From a virus: a stretch of 20,110 bases of DNA. The translations under genes were made by a program, and so were the position numbers. Location of the stretch: positions 1 to 20,110 of IMG/VR virus record IMGVR_UViG_3300025120_000756. The stretch is one strand, 5' to 3'. Positions within the stretch are counted from its first letter, which is position 1. Each line of letters opens with the position of its first letter. Shown piece by piece: positions 1 to 4,068 of the stretch. The notes under the pieces are model-generated. The model had not been told where the DNA came from. It saw only the letters and a list, made by a program, of their open reading frames with translations, and did not search any database.

Positions 1-2
1 GT

Positions 3-146
3 GTTTATCCTAGTCCTGATGAGGGAGATCATTTGGATTACGATCCTAAGTTTGTTGATTTTTGCAGAGATCAGGAAGTTAATGAGGATTACTTTGCAGA
101 GTTTGTCAAAAAGCAAGAGGGTTGGGGTTCAGAGGAGGACGAATAA
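3..146 (+). CDS. C-terminal end of an acidic small protein (5' end outside window)
   Basis: The frame starting at base 3 is open from the window edge to a TAA at 144-146 and encodes about 47 residues. They are rich in Asp and Glu (ending ...GWGSEEDE), a composition typical of small phage early proteins. The stop overlaps the ATG of the next gene by one base (TAATG), so the two are probably translationally coupled. No domain is recognisable in this fragment and its start lies upstream of the window. Confidence 0.55.
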   Translation, partial: VYPSPDEGDHLDYDPKFVDFCRDQEVNEDYFAEFVKKQEGWGSEEDE

Positions 147-376
147 TGGGATATAAATTACCTAAAGAATGGCACGAAGTGCGCAAAACGTATGACAACG
201 CTTTTACTATTGCTTTTAGTATTAATGGTTGCAGAGATCCAGAAGGTGAAACCGTTACCCCTCAAGAATTTAGGGAGGCCATCTTATATAGGTTGGCCTC
301 TATAAATGATCAAGAATTGATCGAAGCAATTGGCGGTGCTTATGACAGTGCTGAAGAGGAGGATCGATATGAGTGA
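146..376 (+). CDS. Small hypothetical phage protein (76 aa)
   Basis: I chose the ATG at 146 because a purine-rich ribosome-binding site (GAGGAGGA, about 131-139) precedes it and it overlaps the upstream stop by one base. A TTG at 122 would also be in frame but lacks such a site. The product begins MGYKLPKEWHEVRKTYDNAF and ends in a very acidic tail (DSAEEEDRYE). It has no transmembrane segment, no cysteine cluster and no motif I recognise. It overlaps the next gene by 8 nt, so it is one of a chain of coupled small genes. Function unknown. Confidence 0.7.
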   Translation: MGYKLPKEWHEVRKTYDNAFTIAFSINGCRDPEGETVTPQEFREAILYRLASINDQELIEAIGGAYDSAEEEDRYE

Positions 377-563
377 AGTAGAATTAAATTCTAAAGAAAT
401 TGCTTATCTCATAATGGGGTTAAGATGCGCTGTAGATTATGCGGTTCTTACTCCAGAATCCGTCAAAGATTTACAATCAAAATTAAACAGAGAATTTCGT
501 CACCAATATGAAATTAAGAAATTACAAAATTCTCATATGGAATATGGAGGTGATTATGAGTGA
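369..563 (+). CDS. Small hypothetical phage protein (64 aa)
   Basis: The start is the ATG at 369 (MSEVELNSKEIAYLIMGLRC), preceded by a GAGGAGG site at about 355-361. A longer in-frame start at 330 would sit deep inside the upstream gene. The product looks mainly helical and mixed-charge, with one cysteine. The 'L..kEi.yLi.gLr.a...a.ltpesvk.L..KL' pattern is the kind of short all-helical protein common in phage early regions. It overlaps both neighbours by 8 nt. Function unknown. Confidence 0.7.
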   Translation: MSEVELNSKEIAYLIMGLRCAVDYAVLTPESVKDLQSKLNREFRHQYEIKKLQNSHMEYGGDYE

Positions 564-756
564 ACTTAATAAAATTCATATCATAAATGAGAAGGCTTGG
601 ACTTTGACCAAGGGTCAAATGAACGTGCTTCAGGTTGCAATGGATCACATGGTTGAACACATGGAAGATGTTGTGAAAGAACTTCCTGAAGTTGATGAAT
701 ACAAAAAGCGTTTGTATGAAGCCCGATCAATAAGAAATATGGTGCAACCTTGGTGA
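556..756 (+). CDS. Small helical hypothetical protein (66 aa)
   Basis: The start is the ATG at 556, five bases after a GGAGG at 546-550 and overlapping the upstream stop by 8 nt. The product (MSELNKIHIINEKAWTLTKG...) has a long amphipathic stretch (VLQVAMDHMVEHMEDVVKEL) and is probably alpha-helical. No signal peptide, membrane segment or catalytic motif is visible. Its TGA (754-756) overlaps the GTG start of the methyltransferase gene, suggesting coupled translation. Function unknown. Confidence 0.7.
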   Translation: MSELNKIHIINEKAWTLTKGQMNVLQVAMDHMVEHMEDVVKELPEVDEYKKRLYEARSIRNMVQPW

Positions 757-1805
757 CGCATAAATCTATAGGCGGACAGAAATGGGCATACTATAATGAG
801 ATTGACCCATACGCCGCAGAATGGCTCAGATCGTTAATTCGGTCTGGGCATATAGCGAATGGTATAGTGGACGAGAGGAGCATATCAGATGTCCGACCAG
901 ATGAACTTCAAGAATTTACTCAATGTCATTTCTTCGCCGGAATTGGGGTCTGGAGTTACGCACTCCGATCAGCCGGATGGGAAGATGACCGACCGGTCTG
1001 GACAGGATCTTGTCCGTGCCAACCTTTCAGCAACGCTGGTAGCAGAAAAGGGATTACTGACGAGCGGCACCTCTGGCCTCACTGGTTCCACCTCATCGAA
1101 CAGTGTAGACCTTCAACGGTCTTTGGAGAACAAGTTGCGTCAAAAGACGGACTTGGTTGGATCGACCTTGTACAAGCTGACATGGAAGGAGAGGACTACG
1201 CCATCGGGTCATTCGATCTCTGCTCTGCGGGCTTCGGCGCACCGCACATCAGGCAAAGACTTTGGTTCGTGGCCGACACCGACAACGCGAGATCACAAGG
1301 GCGGATATCAGGGCGGACGGATTCGAAATGGCAAGATAAGCACGGACACGTTGGATGTAACGGCTCAACTATCGGGATGGGCAACGCCGACAACAGCGGA
1401 TCACAAGGGGGCGGCAAAGCCAGAGTCGGTCAAGAACTGGAACAGTCGGGGGCACAATTTACCAGAACAAGGGCAGATGTCGGGATGGGCGACCCCGACA
1501 TCGATGACGGGCGGAACGAACATAGCACCGTCACATCTGAACGGGAAGCACGGTTGGAACACGGGAGCGCAAGCGCAACTGGCGGTATGGACCAAGGACG
1601 GAGCGGCAAGACTAACGGTCACTGGTCAGATGCTGACTGGCTCCGATGCAGAGATGGAAAGTGGAGGCCAGTTGAACCCGACACATTCCCGTTGGCTCAT
1701 GGGGCTACCGCAAGAGTGGGACGATTGCGCGCCTACGGCAACGCCATCACGGCGCAAGTCGCGCAAGGGTTAATTGAAAGTTACATGGAGGTAAAAGATG
1801 GGTAA
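753..1805 (+). CDS. C5-cytosine DNA methyltransferase (Dcm/M.HhaI-type, phage)
   Basis: This enzyme would transfer a methyl group from S-adenosylmethionine to carbon 5 of cytosine in a specific DNA site, probably protecting phage DNA from host restriction. The motifs appear in the expected order: AdoMet-binding FFAGIGVW (about residues 60-67), catalytic CPCQPF with the nucleophilic Cys near residue 89, FGEQV (about 124-128, in place of the usual ENV), IRQRLWF (about 166-172), a long variable region (about 175-300) that should contain the target-recognition domain, and a closing [11 protein letters not shown] (about 326-336). Length is about 350 aa, normal for a small C5-MTase. Start: GTG at 753 overlaps the upstream TGA; TTG at 750 is also possible. 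The gene is visibly richer in G+C than its neighbours, which suggests acquisition as a module. A second ORF is overprinted in the +1 frame. No cognate restriction endonuclease is seen, so it is an orphan here. Confidence 0.93.
   Translation: MTHKSIGGQKWAYYNEIDPYAAEWLRSLIRSGHIANGIVDERSISDVRPDELQEFTQCHFFAGIGVWSYALRSAGWEDDRPVWTGSCPCQPFSNAGSRKGITDERHLWPHWFHLIEQCRPSTVFGEQVASKDGLGWIDLVQADMEGEDYAIGSFDLCSAGFGAPHIRQRLWFVADTDNARSQGRISGRTDSKWQDKHGHVGCNGSTIGMGNADNSGSQGGGKARVGQELEQSGAQFTRTRADVGMGDPDIDDGRNEHSTVTSEREARLEHGSASATGGMDQGRSGKTNGHWSDADWLRCRDGKWRPVEPDTFPLAHGATARVGRLRAYGNAITAQVAQGLIESYMEVKDG
889..1773 (+). CDS. Overprinted protein inside the methyltransferase gene (294 aa, +1 frame)
   Basis: This ORF lies wholly within the methyltransferase gene, shifted by one frame. 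Two things argue that it is real. Its ATG at 889 has a good ribosome-binding site (GAGAGGAG, about 873-880). Its sequence also matches a pattern I recognise from phage and prophage hypothetical proteins found at cytosine methyltransferase loci: [17 protein letters not shown] (about 91-107), [11 protein letters not shown] (about 111-121), repeated W(P/A)TPT motifs with DHKG (about 128-138 and 164-174, degenerate at 200-204), and C-terminal [16 protein letters not shown] (about 262-277) followed by [13 protein letters not shown]. It has no signal peptide or membrane segment. Its role is unknown; a link to methylation or target recognition is only a guess from location. The alternative is that it is a passive open frame created by the methyltransferase codon pattern. 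Confidence 0.6.
   Translation: MSDQMNFKNLLNVISSPELGSGVTHSDQPDGKMTDRSGQDLVRANLSATLVAEKGLLTSGTSGLTGSTSSNSVDLQRSLENKLRQKTDLVGSTLYKLTWKERTTPSGHSISALRASAHRTSGKDFGSWPTPTTRDHKGGYQGGRIRNGKISTDTLDVTAQLSGWATPTTADHKGAAKPESVKNWNSRGHNLPEQGQMSGWATPTSMTGGTNIAPSHLNGKHGWNTGAQAQLAVWTKDGAARLTVTGQMLTGSDAEMESGGQLNPTHSRWLMGLPQEWDDCAPTATPSRRKSRKG
1270..1620 (+). repeat. Degenerate ~108-nt repeat inside the methyltransferase variable region
   Basis: Similar stretches begin at 1270, 1378 and 1486, exactly 108 nt apart, with a weaker fourth copy at 1588 (102 nt on). Each begins with TGG followed by an ACNCCGAC-like core; the first two continue to GATCACAAGG. In the overprinted frame they read W(P/A)TPT..DHKG; in the methyltransferase frame they read [20 protein letters not shown] and [10 protein letters not shown]. 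Units 2-4 are preceded by similar words (CAACTATCGGGA, CAGATGTCGGGA, CAACTGGCGGTA). A period of 36 codons keeps both reading frames intact. Confidence 0.6.
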
Positions 1806-2010
1806 AGTAAAATCATGGGTGATGGATCGTGAAGGGAGAGCCGCAGATCGCGGTTCAATGGATCGATATTATGGGCGACATCCAGAGCCACACATTTGGT
1901 TAGATAATATTGGTAGGAGTGTTGTGATTGAAATCGATATGACTAAAGAAGAAAAGGATGCCTACATGGAAGGTTGGCGCAATGAGGAAAACAGAAAGGA
2001 TTGGGGATGA
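1798..2010 (+). CDS. Small conserved phage protein, GRxADRGSxDxYYGR type (70 aa)
   Basis: The ATG at 1798 overlaps the methyltransferase stop by 8 nt and follows a GGAGGT site at 1784-1789. The product carries GRAADRGSMDRYYGRHPEPH (about 13-32) and ends with EGWRNEENRKDWG. I recognise this arrangement (G-R-A-D-R-G-S-x-D-x-Y-Y-G-R followed by an acidic link and Y...G(Y/W)..NE...KDWG) from small hypothetical proteins of proteobacterial phages, often near methyltransferase or replication genes. No biochemical function is known to me. The protein is small, charged, lacks cysteines and has no membrane segment. Confidence 0.75.
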   Translation: MGKVKSWVMDREGRAADRGSMDRYYGRHPEPHIWLDNIGRSVVIEIDMTKEEKDAYMEGWRNEENRKDWG

Positions 2011-2189
2011 AAGTATTAGGAATAGCTGAAGTCGAATTGGTGAGCGTATTGAGAAAGAAATTAGAGAAAGTTAAGGATGACATAGAATGGTCAGATGCCA
2101 ATGATCCCAGGATTGAGGGGCTGATTAAGGAGATAAATTACTACAAGGAAAAAGAAGAGGAGGGAGTTCTTTATGAACCGAATTTTTGA
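2007..2189 (+). CDS. Small charged hypothetical protein (60 aa)
   Basis: The start is the ATG at 2007, which overlaps the upstream TGA (ATGA). A TTG at 2001 is a less likely alternative. The product is Lys/Glu-rich and probably helical, with a coiled-coil-like centre (LRKKLEKVKDDIEWSD) and a second charged helix (LIKEINYYKEKEEEG). Its last 17 bases overlap the following 30-residue membrane peptide gene. Function unknown. Confidence 0.65.
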   Translation: MKVLGIAEVELVSVLRKKLEKVKDDIEWSDANDPRIEGLIKEINYYKEKEEEGVLYEPNF

Positions 2190-2265
2190 AGATTTTATAA
2201 TTGCAGGAATTATTATTTTTATGGTCTGTGGTTGGATTTTGGGAGTTCATTTTCAGTTATGGTAA
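2173..2265 (+). CDS. Tiny single-pass membrane peptide (30 aa)
   Basis: An ATG at 2173 with a strong GAGGAGGGA site (2157-2165) opens a 30-codon frame ending in TAA at 2263-2265. After a short polar start (MNRIFEDF) the peptide is almost entirely hydrophobic (IIAGIIIFMVCGWILGV), enough for one transmembrane helix. It overlaps the 3' end of the 60-aa gene by 17 nt and is the last gene before the intergenic region. Small membrane peptides of this kind occur in phage accessory regions, but no specific role can be assigned. Confidence 0.55.
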   Translation: MNRIFEDFIIAGIIIFMVCGWILGVHFQLW

Positions 2266-2266
2266 G

Positions 2267-2284
2267 CCCGAACCCGAACCCGAA
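2267..2284 (+). repeat. Three tandem CCCGAA units
   Basis: Directly after the membrane-peptide stop, CCCGAA is repeated three times without interruption. It is the only perfect short tandem repeat I see in the intergenic region. Its meaning is unknown; it may be replication slippage or a binding site. Confidence 0.8.
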
Positions 2285-2388
2285 GGCTGCAGGTAAAAAA
2301 ATTTCTTGCTCTCCAAGTTGGATTGTGCGATATATTTTTGTAGTAGAGACATTGCCTGTTTTCTACTAGCTCAAATTACTAAACTATA
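2285..2388 (+). other. Intergenic segment with a hairpin; possible leader or small RNA
   Basis: No convincing ORF is present. There is an inverted repeat TAGTAGA (2341-2347) / TCTACTA (2362-2368), extendable by one G-T and one A-T pair to 9 bp with a 10-nt loop. About 20 bases later the terminator stem begins. A weak promoter-like pair upstream (TTGCTC at 2306, TATATT at 2331, spacing 19) could give a transcript of roughly 90 nt ending at the terminator. This would be compatible with a small RNA, but the promoter match is poor. No tRNA cloverleaf was found. Confidence 0.25.
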
Positions 2389-2431
2389 CCCTCGATGCTT
2401 TTATTTCTGTTTTTGCATCGGGGGTTTTTTT
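2389..2431 (+). terminator. Rho-independent terminator
   Basis: A 10-bp stem CCCTCGATGC (2389-2398) / GCATCGGGGG (2415-2424) contains one G-U pair, encloses a T-rich 16-nt loop, and is followed by seven T residues (2425-2431). This is a textbook intrinsic terminator on the + strand. It closes the methyltransferase gene group and separates it from the 2515-3759 group. Confidence 0.88.
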
Positions 2432-2453
2432 ATAAAAAAATTTATATTTATCA

Positions 2454-2482
2454 TTGATCAATTACATAAATTATTTTATTAA
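2454..2482 (+). promoter_or_regulatory. Possible sigma-70-type promoter for the 2515-3759 gene group
   Basis: TTGATC (2454-2459) and TATTAA (2477-2482) are spaced by 17 bases in a very AT-rich stretch between the terminator and the first downstream gene. Each box matches the consensus at four of six positions. A promoter is expected here because the upstream operon is terminated. The AT-richness makes chance matches likely, so the exact boxes are tentative. Confidence 0.35.
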
Positions 2483-2514
2483 TTATATCATATCTAGAAT
2501 AAAGGAAAATCAAT

Positions 2515-2679
2515 ATGTGGATCTGTAAAAAGTGCAGTAAAGAATGGGAAGATACGGACTTTGCCCCCGACATTTGTAAGTGCGGTGGAGAGGTTGGACA
2601 AATTCAACCCGAAGTTATGAATGAAGTTAACAAGGTTCTGGACGATGCGTTTCAGAAAGTATTTGGGGATAGATGGTAA
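2515..2679 (+). CDS. Small zinc-ribbon protein (54 aa)
   Basis: An ATG at 2515 with an AAAGGA site (2501-2506) opens 54 codons ending in TAA at 2677-2679. The N-terminal half carries CKKC (residues 4-7) and CKC (about 21-23), the spacing expected of a rubredoxin-like or zinc-ribbon knuckle pair. The sequence begins MWICKKCSKEWEDTDFAPDI. The C-terminal half is a charged helix (PEVMNEVNKVLDDAFQKVF). It is the first gene of its group and overlaps the next start by one base (TAATG). A metal-binding, possibly nucleic-acid- or protein-binding role is inferred; the partner is unknown. Confidence 0.7.
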   Translation: MWICKKCSKEWEDTDFAPDICKCGGEVGQIQPEVMNEVNKVLDDAFQKVFGDRW

Positions 2680-2990
2680 TGTCTTATGATTTTAAAGAAA
2701 AAATGCCTGAGTGCATTTCTACGTTTGTAGATACAGCTTGTGAATTAAGTGTTATTCTTGGCAAACCACCTGTTTGTTCTTCCCGAAATGGGCGCGTCCT
2801 GGCTTGGGATAATGAAGATGGGGAGGGAGGTTATTTTATGGATCTTGTTTTGCAGGACGATGGAGAAACAAAAGCTCTTTTTGGCGAACACACTGATCAA
2901 CGCAAAGCGCATGAAGCTATAGGCTATTGTCGTTATCATGGCGTTAAAATCGAAATGTATTGGGAGGGAGAAAAATATAATGGCAATTGA
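2679..2990 (+). CDS. Hypothetical protein (103 aa)
   Basis: The start is the ATG at 2679 overlapping the zinc-ribbon stop; GGGG at 2665-2668 is a plausible ribosome-binding site. The ATG at 2673 is too close to it. The product has a probable alpha-beta layout: an N-terminal helix (FKEKMPECISTFVDTACELS), a strand-rich centre (RVLAWDNEDGEGGYFMDLVL) and a C-terminal helix (QRKAHEAIGYCRYHG). Three scattered cysteines do not form a CxxC motif. No family is recognised. It overlaps the next gene by 11 nt. Confidence 0.6.
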   Translation: MSYDFKEKMPECISTFVDTACELSVILGKPPVCSSRNGRVLAWDNEDGEGGYFMDLVLQDDGETKALFGEHTDQRKAHEAIGYCRYHGVKIEMYWEGEKYNGN

Positions 2991-3315
2991 AGACGATAGT
3001 ATTTGTATGCACCATGTTCTTGAAAAGCTTGGTGAGATTAAGACTGAAACTGATTTGAATAATTTCAAAGAGGATATTAAGGAAAAACTCGCTTACAATG
3101 AACAATGGCGCATAGATAATCCAGCTTACCTTGATTTGTTAGCGAAAGATGATTTTGACGTTATGAGGGCTATTAGAACAACTAAAGATAAATATGTTCG
3201 AAGGGCTCTTGATAAATCAGATAACATCGGATTAGCCGCAAAACTATTAGGGTTGAAAAATTATCAGACTCTGCAAAACTGGATGAAAGATTTGGAGATT
3301 AGTAAAGATGGATGA
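2980..3315 (+). CDS. Small protein with Fis-type helix-turn-helix tail (111 aa)
   Basis: The ATG at 2980 follows GGGAGGG (2962-2968). A longer in-frame start at 2938 lies inside the upstream gene without a better site. The first 75 residues are helical and charged with no recognisable domain. The C-terminus (VRRALDKSDNIGLAAKLLGL, then YQTLQNWMKDL) resembles the Fis/NtrC C-terminal helix-turn-helix: an 'AL...N...AA..LGL' first part and a '.TL...MK.L' recognition helix. The likely role is DNA binding, either as a regulator or as a nucleoid-like factor. No sigma-54 ATPase domain is attached. Assignment rests on pattern only. Confidence 0.6.
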   Translation: MAIEDDSICMHHVLEKLGEIKTETDLNNFKEDIKEKLAYNEQWRIDNPAYLDLLAKDDFDVMRAIRTTKDKYVRRALDKSDNIGLAAKLLGLKNYQTLQNWMKDLEISKDG

Positions 3316-3532
3316 TGATGGATTTAACACGGTTCATGTGTACCCGAAGCCCGACCACTACCCCGAAAAAAGAGAGTTCCTGGTGGAGATAGAAGGCGTT
3401 GTTAGAAAGACTTATCCTATTAAAGCTGAGAGTTCTGTTCAAGCTAGTCAGTTGGCTAAGAGCGAATTTATTATTGAGTTCGGTGGAGATAAGGACAAGA
3501 TCTTAATCAACGATGTGTGGAAGAATAAATGA
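3308..3532 (+). CDS. Small hypothetical protein (74 aa)
   Basis: The ATG at 3308 overlaps the upstream stop by 8 nt. The product has an acidic start, a Pro-rich linker (VYPKPDHYPEKRE), and then an alternating strand-helix-strand pattern (FLVEIEGVVRKTYPIKAESS, VQASQLAKSEFIIEFG, ILINDVWKNK). The shape 'beta-beta-helix-beta' with 'A.s..qA..lA' recalls small phage proteins in which a helix packs on a sheet, but no function can be assigned. It overlaps the next start by 4 nt (ATGA). Confidence 0.65.
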   Translation: MDDDGFNTVHVYPKPDHYPEKREFLVEIEGVVRKTYPIKAESSVQASQLAKSEFIIEFGGDKDKILINDVWKNK

Positions 3533-3759
3533 TAGAATACTTTACAGCGTTGGTTCTTTCTTACACTTTACAAACCCACGAAATCGATACGGTTGTTTGG
3601 TTCGAGAGTGAACAGCATTGCATGAAGGCCATGAGCAGCCGAACGTTTGATCACTTTTATGATCATATTTATGAGTTATATGGCAACGATATTTCTATGT
3701 GGTGTTTACCTTCAGACGTTCAATCAAAATTAGTTAGGCCACGAGTTCGGCCTAATTAA
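3529..3759 (+). CDS. Small hypothetical protein with hydrophobic N-terminus (76 aa)
   Basis: The ATG at 3529 overlaps the upstream TGA (ATGA). The N-terminus is hydrophobic (FTALVLSYTL) but has no positive charge before it, so a signal peptide is possible but weak. The mature part has two cysteines (about 31 and 59) that could form a disulphide if exported, and ends with a basic, Pro-rich segment (KLVRPRVRPN). It is the last + strand gene before the convergent junction, and its final codons form part of the terminator stem. Function unknown. Confidence 0.65.
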   Translation: MIEYFTALVLSYTLQTHEIDTVVWFESEQHCMKAMSSRTFDHFYDHIYELYGNDISMWCLPSDVQSKLVRPRVRPN

Positions 3760-3761
3760 TT
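3728..3761. terminator. Stem-loop at convergent gene ends, likely bidirectional terminator
   Basis: TTAGGCC (3734-3740) and GGCCTAA (3749-3755) pair perfectly around an 8-nt loop. The stem extends outward with A-T pairs and one G-T pair to 13 bp (3728-3740 / 3749-3761). It sits exactly where the + strand gene (stop at 3759) meets the - strand gene (stop from 3760). AT-rich flanks on both sides would supply U-rich RNA ends in either direction, though neither is a perfect T-run. Confidence 0.55.
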
Positions 3762-4068
3762 ATTTCGGCAGGTTATATTTTTTTATAATATTCCGAACAA
3801 AAGTTTCGGTTGAAAACATCATATCTGCAATTTTTGGTATATTCATATTTCTACTTAGAAAGCTATTAACCATCTTTGCATTTTTAGATAGATTTTTAGA
3901 CTCATCTTCTTTATCAGACCAAGTTTTTACTTTGATTTGTCCCCGAAGGTGAGGTTTTTCTGATACATCTAATCTATTTTGAGCGCACCAGGCTTTATTA
4001 TATAGCTCTTCGTATCTTATTCGAGCCGATTCGCTTTCGTATATTTTGCCTTTTACTTGTGCTTTCAT
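3760..4068 (-). CDS. Small protein with C-terminal helix-turn-helix (102 aa)
   Basis: The ATG at 4068 is preceded on the - strand by GGAGG (4079-4075) with six bases between them. A GTG three bases upstream is too close to that site. The N-terminal part is charged and helical. The C-terminus (IPKIADMMFSTETFVRNIIK followed by KYNLPK) fits a short homeodomain-like helix-turn-helix: 'I..IA..m..s...VR.IikKY'. It is the last gene of the replication block and overlaps the primase-helicase stop by one base. A DNA-binding regulatory role is inferred. The protein is otherwise unrecognised. Confidence 0.65.
   Translation of the reverse strand: MKAQVKGKIYESESARIRYEELYNKAWCAQNRLDVSEKPHLRGQIKVKTWSDKEDESKNLSKNAKMVNSFLSRNMNIPKIADMMFSTETFVRNIIKKYNLPK

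Noticed and set aside
1270-1620. CRISPR-like array because of regular 108-nt spacing
   Set aside because: The units are degenerate, longer than CRISPR repeats, lie in coding sequence and lack short identical repeats with unique spacers.
1196-1622. Two - strand ORFs of 73 codons inside the methyltransferase region
   Set aside because: They have no ribosome-binding site, no recognisable motif, and lie in a GC-rich doubly coding region where antisense open frames arise easily.
889-1773. The nested ORF as a frameshifted half of a broken methyltransferase
   Set aside because: The 753-1805 frame already holds all methyltransferase motifs in order, so no frameshift is needed.
2266-2514. A tRNA or riboswitch in the intergenic gap
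   Set aside because: I could not form a cloverleaf or find a T-loop sequence, and no known riboswitch core was visible; only a simple hairpin and a terminator are supported.
2745-3068. A 107-codon - strand ORF opposite two small + strand genes
   Set aside because: It runs antisense to genes with good starts and couplings, lacks a ribosome-binding site, and its Ser/Ile-rich translation is typical of a shadow frame.
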